The notes: generated from the sequence alone by a model not told the origin. DNA of 64,000 bases from Marinomonas colpomeniae (GCF_014803385.1 NZ_JACYFC010000006.1:1-64000); one strand, 5' to 3'; positions 9,684 to 20,201 are shown, numbered from the stretch's first letter. Made by a program: numbers and translations.

Positions 9684-9718
9684 GTTTTTTTTAGTGCAAC
9701 CTACGCACTAAAAAAAAA
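9684..9718. repeat. 13-bp inverted repeat with inverted T/A tracts
   Basis: TTTTTTTTAGTGC (9685-9697) pairs with GCACTAAAAAAAA (9705-9717). The T run precedes and the A run follows the GC part on both strands, which is opposite to an intrinsic terminator. It lies between the rutR-like gene and cofG and may be an operator or a stable mRNA hairpin. Confidence 0.4.
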
Positions 9719-9749
9719 CATCAGAAATAATGTTTAGATAAGTTAATGG

Positions 9750-9765
9750 TTAACCAAATGGTTAA
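9750..9765. promoter_or_regulatory. Perfect RutR-like palindrome
   Basis: TTAACCAAATGGTTAA is a perfect palindrome with two central bases. It differs from the remembered RutR consensus TTGACCA-N2-TGGTCAA only at the symmetric G/C pair. It is the best of three such sites and lies between the regulator's stop codon and the F420 operon. Confidence 0.65.
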
Positions 9766-9860
9766 GATCATGAATGAAAAGAATTTTTCCTTCATTTATG
9801 ATCGTTTAAAAGGAAGGTTATATAGAGAAAAAGGGGCTATAAATGATGTTTGAAATTATT

Positions 9861-10508
9861 TTAAATATTTTTTTTGGCACCAAGAGCGCGCATAACAAAA
9901 TCTGTTACTGCCAACTCAGCTCGTTCATAGTCGTCCTCTTCTAAGCTTTTCTTTCCTAATAAGACTTCCATTTGCACAGAAAAATCTGCATAAGTTTGCG
10001 TGGCTGCCCATATTGTAAAAAATAAATGCTCTGGATCAATATCATCAATTAATCCCTTATTTATCCATGACTTAACAACATCTACATCACGATCAAATTG
10101 AGGTTTTAAATGACTAACAAGATAACTTTTTAGGACAGGAGCACCACTGATAATCTCATGCGCGAAGACTTTTGAACCATTGGGATGAAGGCGAGAAATT
10201 CGCATTTTTTCACGTACATAATTGCCTATAATATCTTGTGGCGTATTACCATTTAACTCAATGAAAGACAGCTTTTCAATCCAGATATCGAGTATTTCCT
10301 TCAACACCCGCTTATACAGTAAGTCTTTGTTTGGAAAGTAATAAATTAGATTTTGTTTGGATATTTTAGATATTTCAGCAATACGCTCCATTGATGCACC
10401 ACTAAAGCCTTTGGAAGCAAAAACAATTTCTGCAGAGCGCAATATACGGGACTCCAACACTTCTCTATTCACTGATTGCCTAGTGCGTCTTACTTTTTTC
10501 TCGGTCAC
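9861..10508 (-). CDS. RutR-like TetR-family pyrimidine-responsive regulator
   Basis: 215-residue TetR-family repressor. A helix-turn-helix lies at about residues 20-66 (ASMERIAEISKISKQNLIYYFPNKDLLY). It resembles E. coli RutR along its length as I recall it: QNLIYYFPNK/TNLLYYFPSK, ILDIWIEKL/ILDIWLAPL and IWAATQTYADFSVQME/IWASTQHYADFAPQVE. RutR binds uracil or thymine and releases its DNA sites. The gene sits between the F420 operon and the divergent pyrimidine-hydrolysing genes, and RutR-type palindromes lie before both. Uracil or a related base is therefore the expected inducer. Confidence 0.9.
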   Translation of the reverse strand: MTEKKVRRTRQSVNREVLESRILRSAEIVFASKGFSGASMERIAEISKISKQNLIYYFPNKDLLYKRVLKEILDIWIEKLSFIELNGNTPQDIIGNYVREKMRISRLHPNGSKVFAHEIISGAPVLKSYLVSHLKPQFDRDVDVVKSWINKGLIDDIDPEHLFFTIWAATQTYADFSVQMEVLLGKKSLEEDDYERAELAVTDFVMRALGAKKNI

Positions 10509-10764
10509 TCTGAATTCCTACCCTATTAAATAATATTGACATACAGATAACCCACTGTTTTTATTTAATTTTATGAGTTTAATTCCTCTTTAAAATACCA
10601 TAAAAAAACGTCTATAACGAGTAAAATCAAAAGTAAAAATAAAGTTGGCCTATTTATTGCTGACCGTAAAGACAACTTTATATATATTCCATTACGTCAA
10701 TCATTGCTAATTTTTTAGCTATTCCATAACCTTATTTTTAGAATGGATAAATGATTGACTTTTT

Positions 10765-10794
10765 TTGATAAAAGGTTTTACCTTTTGGTAAATA
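10765..10794 (+). promoter_or_regulatory. Candidate promoter with overlapping RutR-like operator for the pyrimidine catabolic genes
   Basis: A palindrome TTTACC-TTTT-GGTAAA lies at 10777-10792 and matches 11 of 14 defined RutR consensus positions. It overlaps a possible promoter, TTGATA (10765-10770) and TAAATA (10789-10794) with an 18-base spacer. A repressor here would block the polymerase. It is 124 bases before the amidohydrolase start. The rest of the 407-base divergent region is AT-rich with no small gene seen. Confidence 0.5.
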
Positions 10795-10915
10795 TTTATT
10801 TAATATATTTTCCAATTATGAAATTTATAAATATAAAACTCATTTTTTATAAAAAATAATTAATATAAATATATGAGTTATTTCAAAGAGATATTAGTTA
10901 TTTAGGAGATAAACC

Positions 10916-12157
10916 ATGCAAGATCTTCGTATCAACCAGCAACGCCTTTGGGACACGTTAATGGAAATGGGCGACATTGGCGGCACAGAAAAAGGCGGAT
11001 GTAACCGTCTTGCAGGAACAGATTTAGATAAACAGTCCCGTGATCTTTTCGTTTCTTGGTGTAAAGCCTGTGGCTGTGAAATAGAAGTCGATAAAATTGG
11101 CAATATCTTTGCTCGCCGTGCAGGCATTAACAATGACCTTCCTGCTGTTGGCACTGGCAGCCATCTTGACACTCAACCAACAGGCGGCAAATTTGATGGC
11201 GTATTTGGCGTTCTTTCTGGCGTAGAAGTGCTGCGCACTCTACATGAAAACAATATTCAAACACCCACTGCGATGGAGTTTTCCGTCTGGACCAATGAAG
11301 AAGGTTCACGCTTTCAACCTGCGATGCAAGGTTCTGGCACCTACGTTGGTCGTTTTGATTTAGAAACCGAATTAAACAAAACCGATGTCGACGGTATTCG
11401 TCTTGGTGACGAGTTAGAGCGCATCGGTTATTTAGGTGACATGGAGCTCGGTAGTCGTCACATGGGAGCATTTTTTGAAGCCCATATTGAACAAGGCCCT
11501 ATTTTAGAAGACGAAGAAAAAGCCATTGGTATCGTGCGTCTTGGTCAAGGTATTCGTTGGTATAACGTAGAAGTTGTTGGTCGTCCTTCTCATTCTGGCA
11601 CCACGCCAATGCATTTACGTAAAGACGCCATGTTTGCTGCGTCTGCGATTGTAACGGAAATGAATGCTATCGCCCTTCGTCATGAAAATGGCTTAGGAAC
11701 AGTCGGCTTCATGCAAGTATGGCCAAACTCCCGGAATACGATACCTGGTAATGTGAAGTTCAGCGCAGACCTTCGTAACCCTCGCCCTGATGTCTTATTG
11801 ACGATGCATGAAGAGCTGACGGCTTTTTGTGAAAAAATAGCAAAAGAACATGACTTAGAAGTCAATCTTGATCCTTTCTGGTATTTCGCGCCTGTGGAGT
11901 TTAATGCTTCTGACGATGTGAAAGCCGCAACCGAAAAACTCGGTTACAGCCACATGGATATTTACGCTGGCGCAGGCCATGATGCCTGCTACATGGCCGA
12001 CTTAGTTCCAACAGGTATGATATTCACACCTTGTCTAAAAGGCATTAGCCATAACGAAGCCGAATACAGCTCGCCAGAAGAATGTGCAGCAGGAGCCAAT
12101 GTACTGTTGCACACTATGCTAGAGGCCAGTAAACGGATCGCAGAACAACATAAATAA
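10916..12157 (+). CDS. M20-family N-carbamoyl amidohydrolase (beta-ureidopropionase / L-carbamoylase type)
   Basis: 413-residue zinc amidase of the hydantoinase/carbamoylase family. It hydrolyses N-carbamoyl-beta-alanine or N-carbamoyl amino acids to the amine, CO2 and ammonia. Metal ligands are recognisable in GSHLDTQPTGGKFDG (H83, D94), NEEG (E128-E129), EAHIEQGP and the late HNEAEYS. The substrate-binding block SRNTIPG is also present. ATG is preceded by AGGAGA. It starts the plus-strand unit that continues with a permease and a dihydropyrimidinase, so N-carbamoyl-beta-alanine from uracil is the likely substrate. N-carbamoyl-L-amino acids from hydantoins are the alternative. Confidence 0.9.
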   Translation: MQDLRINQQRLWDTLMEMGDIGGTEKGGCNRLAGTDLDKQSRDLFVSWCKACGCEIEVDKIGNIFARRAGINNDLPAVGTGSHLDTQPTGGKFDGVFGVLSGVEVLRTLHENNIQTPTAMEFSVWTNEEGSRFQPAMQGSGTYVGRFDLETELNKTDVDGIRLGDELERIGYLGDMELGSRHMGAFFEAHIEQGPILEDEEKAIGIVRLGQGIRWYNVEVVGRPSHSGTTPMHLRKDAMFAASAIVTEMNAIALRHENGLGTVGFMQVWPNSRNTIPGNVKFSADLRNPRPDVLLTMHEELTAFCEKIAKEHDLEVNLDPFWYFAPVEFNASDDVKAATEKLGYSHMDIYAGAGHDACYMADLVPTGMIFTPCLKGISHNEAEYSSPEECAAGANVLLHTMLEASKRIAEQHK

Positions 12158-12248
12158 ATACAAGAAAAGAACAAAGAAACTGTGAAAAATAAAACAGTTC
12201 AAATTGAATTAGTGAACTCTAATAATCAAACATACAAAAGGTGGCAGT

Positions 12249-13712
12249 ATGAGTAGTAAGTCCGTTCAGCAAGGTGAGTTTTATGAGTTAGAAGTCGATA
12301 CCGACTTAGAACAAAGTTCAGCGTATAACGATGATTTAGCACCAACAAAAATCAAAGATAGAACATGGAATAAATGGAACATCGCCGCATTATGGGTAGG
12401 TATGTCAATCTGTGTACCTACTTATACTTTGGGCGGTGTATTAACCGCTTATTTTGGGCTTTCTGTTACCGAAGCTTTGTTCACTATTCTAATCGCTAAC
12501 GTAATTTTACTGCTTCCACTTACTTTAAATGCGTACCCAGGAACTAAGTTTGGGATACCTTTTCCTGTATTACTGCGTTCTTCGTTTGGCATAGTAGGAT
12601 CTAACATTCCGTGTTTAATCCGTGGCTTCGTCGCCTGTGGTTGGTTTGGTATTCAAACTATGTTTGGTGGTTTGGCCATTCATTTGTTTTTGTCCGAAGT
12701 ATCTTCTGCTTGGGCAAGTCTAGGTGGCGTTGGCGAAGTAATCGGCTTCTTCCTATTTTGGGCACTTCAAATGGTAGTTGTAATACGTGGCGCTGAATCG
12801 ATTAAATGGCTGGAAACACTGTCTGCTCCTTTATTATTGATTGTGAGCCTTGGTTTGATGTTTTGGGCTGGCGGTAAAATTTCTGTATCAGAAGTACTTG
12901 CTATTCCTGCTAACCGTCCAGCAGACGCTGGCTTTATGGGGTATTTCTTTGGCGGTTTAACCGCAATGGTGGGTTTTTGGGCAACACTGTCTTTGAACAT
13001 TCCTGATTTCAGTCGCTATGCTAAATCTCAGAAAGACCAAGTGGTTGGTCAAATCATTGGCTTGCCTATCACTATGTTTTTCTTTGCTGCATTAGGTGTT
13101 GTATTAACCGCAGCGTCTACGACTTTAGTTGGCGAAACTATCTCTGATCCTATTTCTTTGATCGGTAAAATCGACAGCCCATTTTTGGTGGCTATCGCGA
13201 TGGTATTAATCATTATCGCCACTGTATCAACCAATACAGCAGCGAACATAGTATCCCCTACTAACGATTTTCAAAATATTGCGCCTAAACTTATCAACCA
13301 CACTCGTGGTGTGTTGCTTACAGGCTTTGTTGGCATTCTATTAATGGGTTGGGAACTACTGAAAAAACTAGGCTTGCTGGAGTCTGATGTCAGTGTCGAA
13401 AGTATGTATTCAAACTGGCTATTAGGTTACTCAAGTCTATTGGGGCCTATTGCTGGCATTATGATTGTCGATTACTTCCTAACAAAACGTCAGCATTTAG
13501 ACCTTGTTTCCCTGTACAAATCAAACGGCTTGTACCCAGCATTTAACAGTGCCGGACTTATCGCATTTGCAGTACCCGTTGTACTTACCTTATTAGCATT
13601 AAATGTGTCTGCTATTGGTTGGTTCTACAGCTACGGCTGGTTCACTGGTGCCTTCACTGGTGCTTTGGTTTACTTCTTGCTAACCAAATCTCAAGTGTCT
13701 AAAGAAGCTTAA
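12249..13712 (+). CDS. NCS1-family permease for pyrimidines, hydantoins or allantoin
   Basis: 487-residue inner-membrane symporter with about twelve hydrophobic segments. The NCS1 pattern is clear: a soluble N terminus, TWNKWNIAALWVGMSICVP before helix 1, CGWFGIQTMFGG in the middle, and SLNIPDFSRYAKSQ, a helix-loop signature shared with Mhp1 and PucI. It probably imports the ring compound broken down by the neighbouring enzymes. It lies 91 bases after the amidohydrolase and is followed by a strong terminator-like hairpin before the dihydropyrimidinase. Confidence 0.92.
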   Translation: MSSKSVQQGEFYELEVDTDLEQSSAYNDDLAPTKIKDRTWNKWNIAALWVGMSICVPTYTLGGVLTAYFGLSVTEALFTILIANVILLLPLTLNAYPGTKFGIPFPVLLRSSFGIVGSNIPCLIRGFVACGWFGIQTMFGGLAIHLFLSEVSSAWASLGGVGEVIGFFLFWALQMVVVIRGAESIKWLETLSAPLLLIVSLGLMFWAGGKISVSEVLAIPANRPADAGFMGYFFGGLTAMVGFWATLSLNIPDFSRYAKSQKDQVVGQIIGLPITMFFFAALGVVLTAASTTLVGETISDPISLIGKIDSPFLVAIAMVLIIIATVSTNTAANIVSPTNDFQNIAPKLINHTRGVLLTGFVGILLMGWELLKKLGLLESDVSVESMYSNWLLGYSSLLGPIAGIMIVDYFLTKRQHLDLVSLYKSNGLYPAFNSAGLIAFAVPVVLTLLALNVSAIGWFYSYGWFTGAFTGALVYFLLTKSQVSKEA

Positions 13713-13726
13713 TAAATTATTACCTC

Positions 13727-13760
13727 AGCTGACGATGTCTTCCGCATCGTCAGCTTTTTT
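13727..13760 (+). terminator. Intrinsic terminator or attenuator between permease and dihydropyrimidinase
   Basis: An 11-bp perfect stem (AGCTGACGATG at 13727-13737 with CATCGTCAGCT at 13745-13755) is followed by six Ts. It lies inside what looks like one catabolic operon, so either transcripts are partly stopped here or the next gene has its own promoter. Confidence 0.85.
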
Positions 13761-13775
13761 ATTTTTTTCAGCTAA

Positions 13776-15263
<1,488 letters not shown>

Positions 15264-15293
15264 ACTCCATTAGCTAACTAAAATAAAGAAAAA

Positions 15294-15332
15294 CGCCCGA
15301 TGACTCTAAATAGAATCATCGGGCGCTTTTTT
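15294..15332 (+). terminator. Terminator after the dihydropyrimidinase
   Basis: A 10-bp GC-rich stem (CGCCCGATGA with TCATCGGGCG) is extended inward after one mismatch and followed by TTTTTT. It closes the plus-strand catabolic unit, 31 bases past the stop. Confidence 0.88.
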
Positions 15333-15367
15333 AATACTTAAAAGTGCTAGTTTTTTTATTGAAAGGC

Positions 15368-15850
15368 TTAAAAAACAAAATTCGCTAAGGCTTGTAGCAC
15401 AACTAATGACATTACGCCGGCTAAAATATCGTCAAACATGATGCCAAAACCACCATGTACATGTTTATCTATCCAAGAGATCGGCCAAGGTTTTAAAATG
15501 TCGAACAGGCGAAATAGAACAAAACCCAACACGATATACATCCAACCCGCAGGGGCGAGCCACATGGTAATCCAATAGCCAACAAACTCATCCCAAACAA
15601 TCCCAGAATGGTCGTGGACACCTAAGTCTTTCGACGTTTTGCCACATAAGTAAATACCCACCAGTGAAGTAACCACCAGCATTATTAGGTATTCAATATT
15701 ACTTAGATCTTGCAGTAACCATAAATAAAGAGGCACTGCAGCCAATGTTCCAAAGGTACCCGGTGCTTTTGGTGCCGCACCAGAACCAAGTCCAAAAGCC
15801 AAAAAATGTATTGGGTTACGCCAAATTGACGCTGGGGCAGAATTTGCCAT
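15368..15850 (-). CDS. pgpA: Phosphatidylglycerophosphatase A
   Basis: 160-residue membrane phosphatase that converts phosphatidylglycerophosphate to phosphatidylglycerol. Family marks include GLGSGAAPKAPGTFGTLAA near the N terminus, VWDEFVGYW in the middle (acidic active-site region) and LFRLFDILKPWPISWID. About four hydrophobic segments are visible. It follows thiL by 55 bases on the same strand, the usual arrangement in gammaproteobacteria. Confidence 0.95.
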   Translation of the reverse strand: MANSAPASIWRNPIHFLAFGLGSGAAPKAPGTFGTLAAVPLYLWLLQDLSNIEYLIMLVVTSLVGIYLCGKTSKDLGVHDHSGIVWDEFVGYWITMWLAPAGWMYIVLGFVLFRLFDILKPWPISWIDKHVHGGFGIMFDDILAGVMSLVVLQALANFVF

Positions 15851-15905
15851 GAAACACCTTTATCCTATTAATTCATGTAAAAAATCACTGAACAACTTGG
15901 CATCA

Positions 15906-16859
15906 TTAGAAATGTTGCCAGCCTGTTATGTCACCATTATACCCTTGAATAGTAAAACCTTTTGCTACGACTTCGCCAATTTTTGTACAAGGCAAACTCA
16001 AGGTCTGTGTAATCAAAGCAATTTCTGTGGCTTGTTCTTTTGGTGCAGTAAAGCACAGTTCATAATCGTCACCGCCTGTTAGCGCAAAAGTTACCGCCGC
16101 TTCTGGCTGCCATTGTATCAATTCAGGGGAAATAGGTAAGAGATTCGCATCTAGCTGCGCGCCTACACAAGAGGCTTTCAGAATATGCTGAATGTCTTGA
16201 GCCAGACCATCAGAGATATCCATCATGGCATGTACAACACGTTTCAATGCCATTCCACCAATCAATCTGTGCTGTGGTCGCCAATATCGTTCGTAGAAAT
16301 AATCAAAACGTTCACTCGTTACTTGTAATTCGCCAGTAACAATCGGAACAGCAGCAGCGGAATTGCCAAGCAAACCTGTGACATAAATATCGTCTCCAAC
16401 TTTAGCACTCGACCGTAAGCTGGCTAATTCTGGCTCAATATACCCATGTACTTGCAGCGTAATGGTTAGTGGTCCTTTTGTTGTATCGCCACCAACCAAG
16501 GCTAGCCCGATTGGCTCCGCGAGCTCTGCCATACCTTGCGCTAACCCTGCTAACCATTGTGGATCGGACTCAGGAATCGTCAAACCTAAAGTAAAAAACG
16601 CAGGTTTCGCACCCATTGCGGCTAAATCACTAACGCACGTTGCCACCGCACGATAACCAATATCGACAGGGTCAGCATCGAAGGGGAAGTGTCTACCTTC
16701 CACCAAAGTGTCCATAGAAAACACCAAACTCTGCCCTTGTGGCACTTGTACTTGAGCACAATCATCACCGATACCCAATAGAATATCACCACGTCCTTGG
16801 GTGTTTGCCATGACAGAAGCTTGAAAGATGTTTTGTATTAACTCGAATTCTTTCAACAC
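15906..16859 (-). CDS. thiL: Thiamine-monophosphate kinase
   Basis: 317-residue ThiL, which phosphorylates thiamine monophosphate to the active diphosphate. The glycine-rich ILLGIGDDCAQV near residue 27, the metal-binding SMDTLVEGRHF, and LVGGDTTKGP, MDISDGLAQD and ALTGGDDYELCF are all present. The start is a GTG with AAGGAT six bases upstream. Normally nusB lies directly before it, but here nusB is 7 kb away and has its own terminator. Confidence 0.95.
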   Translation of the reverse strand: MLKEFELIQNIFQASVMANTQGRGDILLGIGDDCAQVQVPQGQSLVFSMDTLVEGRHFPFDADPVDIGYRAVATCVSDLAAMGAKPAFFTLGLTIPESDPQWLAGLAQGMAELAEPIGLALVGGDTTKGPLTITLQVHGYIEPELASLRSSAKVGDDIYVTGLLGNSAAAVPIVTGELQVTSERFDYFYERYWRPQHRLIGGMALKRVVHAMMDISDGLAQDIQHILKASCVGAQLDANLLPISPELIQWQPEAAVTFALTGGDDYELCFTAPKEQATEIALITQTLSLPCTKIGEVVAKGFTIQGYNGDITGWQHF

Positions 16860-16984
16860 AATATCCTTTTATTCTGACGAAAAAATTCATTCGTCAATGA
16901 TGTCTAAAGCCTTATCTCAGCAAGGTCTATTTCACTGCTAGATATTACGACAGCCAGTATAGATAAAGCCGTCCGAAATAAAAT

Positions 16985-17860
16985 TTATAATACGTTACGT
17001 AATAAACTTCTAAGTACTTTAAAGACCTCAAGATTACTGTGTCTCTGATGCTGAAGTATATCTACGTTAGCTAACCAGCCCATTTTTTCAAATTCGATAG
17101 GAAGCTTAATAAGATTGCCTTTTTCTACATCCTCAATAGCGACATGGTTTGGCAGTAAACACCAGCCGTATCCCTGTATGGCAAGTTCAAGTAAGACAAA
17201 ATAGTTGTCTGCATACCAGACATCGGGGCTTATTTTTAATTGAAAGCTACTGGTTTGCGTATTACGAGAGCGAATAAGTAACTGTCTATATAGGCGTAAA
17301 CCATCAATATTTTTACAGCCTTGTTTTGCTAAAGGATGTGACTTCGCAATGTATAAATCAAACTGTACAGAACCAAGGCATTCATAATCTAAGTCACTAG
17401 GAATATTTAATTCACTAAAAATGATGCCCGTTAAAGGTTTTTCACTTTTTAACATGTCGATTATATCGAGGCTTGATGCACTCAAAAATTCGAGAGAAAC
17501 ATTCGGATACTTAGTTTGAAGCTCTGCAATAGCGCTGGCTATTATTTTAAGTGGAATTCCTTCATCAAGAGCAATGGTAATTTCTCTTGGAATTTGATCA
17601 TTCAGTGCTAGTACTGAGTTTGTTAAACGCTGATGCTGATTAAGCAATGCCATCGCTTGTGGCAGTAACTTTTTACCTGCGTCTGTTAATTGCGGGTAAC
17701 GACCCGTACGTTCAAACAGTGTGGCGTTACAGTCTATCTCTAAATTAATAATATGTTGGCTGACGACTGATTGTGCCTTACTTAAATGTCGCGCGGCCGC
17801 AGAAAACGATCCCACTTCTACGGTTGTTACAAAGGCTTGAAGTTGTTCGACACTAAACAT
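16985..17860 (-). CDS. LysR-family transcriptional regulator
   Basis: 291-residue LysR protein. The N-terminal winged helix-turn-helix is FSVEQLQAFVTTVEVGSFSAAARHL, followed by a periplasmic-binding-like effector domain. It is divergent from a PACE-type efflux gene with a 91-base gap, the usual layout for a LysR regulator and its target. The effector is unknown. Confidence 0.9.
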   Translation of the reverse strand: MFSVEQLQAFVTTVEVGSFSAAARHLSKAQSVVSQHIINLEIDCNATLFERTGRYPQLTDAGKKLLPQAMALLNQHQRLTNSVLALNDQIPREITIALDEGIPLKIIASAIAELQTKYPNVSLEFLSASSLDIIDMLKSEKPLTGIIFSELNIPSDLDYECLGSVQFDLYIAKSHPLAKQGCKNIDGLRLYRQLLIRSRNTQTSSFQLKISPDVWYADNYFVLLELAIQGYGWCLLPNHVAIEDVEKGNLIKLPIEFEKMGWLANVDILQHQRHSNLEVFKVLRSLLRNVL

Positions 17861-17951
17861 ATCTCTTTTCCAGATACTATCTAACTATTTAATATCTTCA
17901 TAATGGATAAAAATACGTAATTAGTCACTACATACAGGCATAAAATTAATA

Positions 17952-18377
17952 ATGAAAACCGTTGAACGCATCTTTCAAGCCATTTTTTTTGAGATCACCG
18001 TACTTTCTATCATTATACCTTCGTCCGTTATTATTGGCGGATTTGATCCTGAAAGGATGACCATTGTAGCGATTGCCATATCGTTATTTGCGATGCTTTG
18101 GAATTATATTTACAACCTAGTCTTCGATAAGTTGATCGGATTTAACCGTTTAGCGAGAGGATTAGTTCTTCGTATTTCTCATGCAGTTTGTTTTGAGTTA
18201 GGAATGGTGGTCATCACATTGCCAGTCATGGCTTGGTATTTAGAGATCACCTTATTGGCTGCTGCCATTTTAGAAGCGGCTTTTTTAATATTTATACTTA
18301 TATATACCCTTGTATTTAATTGGCTATACGATCGCTACCAACCCTACCAAAAATGGTTTAGTAAACAGGTTAATTAG
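17952..18377 (+). CDS. PACE-family (AceI-like) efflux transporter
   Basis: 141-residue protein with four hydrophobic helices arranged as two repeated halves. RISHAVCFELGMVVITLPVMAW and the paired YNLVFDKL and FNWLYDRY motifs are those of proteobacterial antimicrobial compound efflux proteins, which export chlorhexidine, acriflavine or polyamines. The inner-membrane location is clear; the substrate is not. It is transcribed away from the adjacent LysR gene, which probably controls it. Confidence 0.88.
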   Translation: MKTVERIFQAIFFEITVLSIIIPSSVIIGGFDPERMTIVAIAISLFAMLWNYIYNLVFDKLIGFNRLARGLVLRISHAVCFELGMVVITLPVMAWYLEITLLAAAILEAAFLIFILIYTLVFNWLYDRYQPYQKWFSKQVN

Positions 18378-18410
18378 ATTTAATACTGTATTACCAATGA
18401 CTCATAAAAA

Positions 18411-18484
18411 AGCCCTCGCTTAAATGCTGATATGAAGTGACCCCATAAAGTTGGGCACTTCAATAAGCATTAGTAACGAGGGCT
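18411..18484 (-). terminator. Long nested hairpin with terminator features; inner part like an IS end pair
   Basis: The outer arms AGCCCTCG (18411-18418) and CGAGGGCT enclose AATGCT/AGCATT and then TGAAGTG-N16-CACTTCA at 18433-18462. Read on the minus strand the hairpin ends in a T6 run, so it can terminate the 18536-18847 gene. The inner palindrome resembles abutted terminal repeats of an IS3-type element, from memory. Confidence 0.6.
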
Positions 18485-18535
18485 ATTTTATATGTAGGCA
18501 GTGACTTACTACTCTCTATAAAAAAGAAATAAAGA

Positions 18536-18847
18536 TTAAACGTCGTCTTCGTTGGTATCGTCTGGACGCTTAGTTCGAGTCTTTGGTACTGCAACTACTT
18601 CAAGGTAGAACGATTTCCAGTGTTGGCTCTGCGCAGAACTGATATTGGTATTAATATCGCCTTCATGAATTGCTCGAGCTTTATCCGCTGTTTGGCCAAA
18701 CTTACAACTAAATCCCCAAAAATCTGCATTCTCAGGTAAGGCTTTGTTACGCTCTTTCTTGATATGCTTCTTAACTTCGTTTTTAGCTGACTCAATAATA
18801 CGCTGATAAGTCATTTTTGGGTGTGATAGTACAAACGTCTTTTTCAT
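18536..18847 (-). CDS. Conserved small protein, DUF6172-like
   Basis: 103-residue soluble protein with a very basic centre (EVKKHIKKERNKALP) and the sequence NADFWGFSCKFGQTADKA. The start MKKTFVLSHPKMTYQRIIES and this pattern match what I remember of the DUF6172 family, whose function is unknown. The C terminus is charged (TKRPDDTNEDDV). It ends just before a strong minus-strand terminator. Confidence 0.75.
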   Translation of the reverse strand: MKKTFVLSHPKMTYQRIIESAKNEVKKHIKKERNKALPENADFWGFSCKFGQTADKARAIHEGDINTNISSAQSQHWKSFYLEVVAVPKTRTKRPDDTNEDDV

Positions 18848-18941
18848 TAGGATCCTAAAATTTGGGTAAGGCAGCGTAACAACTGCCTCAATACCCCATA
18901 TGATAGCTGGTTACTAATAAAGCAGCCAACGATATCGCTCT

Positions 18942-20024
18942 TTATCTAACTCTCTGCTGGGTAAAATCTGTTGATGGTGTGCCTTTGTAGCATCGAGGAA
19001 TAACAGGAAAAGCCTCTGTTAAAAAGTACGCATAAATACCATTAGGAAATTCTGGCGTAGTGGTAACTTGACCATTGCACTCATCCAAACTACCTGCGCC
19101 CTTTACATATTCATAATCGGCAACAAAAGTACCATCATAATGCCCACCGGGATTACTGCCACCGTCTGGTCTATGTCCGCTTTTTAGTTGATAACTAGAA
19201 GTCTGCTCAACAATGCCAGACTGTTTGTCTTCAGGATTCTTATAACCATAAAGCGCATAAATAGGAAAACCATCTGCAGACCAACCAATTAAAGGAGAAT
19301 ACTCTTCACTGGAAAGATGCAAATCCGATACTAATAAGGTAGGCAATGCGTGGTAATGATAAGCACCAGATGGCTGAACATGGGCATGGTTTTCATCAAG
19401 TCCTAATTCCACTGCACCAGACATCGCTTCGTATTGCCAACCAGAGCTTCGATCACCCAAATACCATTCAGCTGCAATAGGATCAAAAGGAACACCATTT
19501 AAACCCAAACCGAAATCATGCAAACCTAAAGGTGTTATTTTTCCTGAAATTTTTGGATTAGCTGGAATTTTAAACGTATAGCTTTGCTCTTTGATCTCGT
19601 TAGGATTACCAGAATTGGGAAACTGCCCAGTAAAGTGCTCAGAAATACCATTGGCAATAAGAATACGTTCATCGCCTTCTATCCGCGTACTAATTTTACT
19701 ATCTGTAATCGGTTCAACATTCGCTATGGTGGTTTCAACCTGCCCATCTGATTGAACAATCGTGTGCTTTCTTGGAGCTCGTATTTGCTCCTGTCCATTG
19801 GCTCTAGATAAAAGTTGATTGCCCGCCTTTCTTGCCGGTACGCACACCAGTTGTTTTTGAGCGGGTGGTTGACGGCAAATACCTTCTACTGTATTTCTTG
19901 GAGAACTAAAACTACAGCTGTCCCCAGAAACCTTACTTTCACAAGCACCAATGGCGACTTGTGGTGCTTTGGCATAAGTAAAAAAAGGAATGCCCATCAG
20001 AATGAGATATTTCAATAACTTCAT
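18942..20024 (-). CDS. Secreted YHYH-domain protein
   Basis: 360-residue protein with a signal peptide (KLLKYLILMGIPFFTYAKA, cleavage after about residue 19). The YHYH family marks are GAYHYHALPTLL, LIGWSADGFPIYALYGY, LDECNGQ and YAYFLTEAFPVIPRCYKG. An N-terminal cysteine-containing region of about 60 residues precedes the domain. Such proteins are exported and their role is not established. GGGAGA lies six bases before the ATG. Confidence 0.88.
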   Translation of the reverse strand: MKLLKYLILMGIPFFTYAKAPQVAIGACESKVSGDSCSFSSPRNTVEGICRQPPAQKQLVCVPARKAGNQLLSRANGQEQIRAPRKHTIVQSDGQVETTIANVEPITDSKISTRIEGDERILIANGISEHFTGQFPNSGNPNEIKEQSYTFKIPANPKISGKITPLGLHDFGLGLNGVPFDPIAAEWYLGDRSSGWQYEAMSGAVELGLDENHAHVQPSGAYHYHALPTLLVSDLHLSSEEYSPLIGWSADGFPIYALYGYKNPEDKQSGIVEQTSSYQLKSGHRPDGGSNPGGHYDGTFVADYEYVKGAGSLDECNGQVTTTPEFPNGIYAYFLTEAFPVIPRCYKGTPSTDFTQQRVR

Positions 20025-20201
20025 ATTATCTCCCGTGGTGTTTTGAAACTTAAGTAAATTGGACTTGAAAATAACACCAAATATAAAGTTAATGACTTCA
20101 TTTTACACAGACTTACATTAAGCAGGTTTAAACAAGACTAGCCGAAGAAAAAGTACATACAGAGCTAAGTCGCTGTACCAATTCAGTTCTGTCTTGTTAT
20201 G

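Noticed and set aside
9684..9718. Reading the inverted repeat as a bidirectional terminator
   Set aside because: On both strands the T tract is on the 5' side of the stem and the A tract on the 3' side, opposite to an intrinsic terminator.
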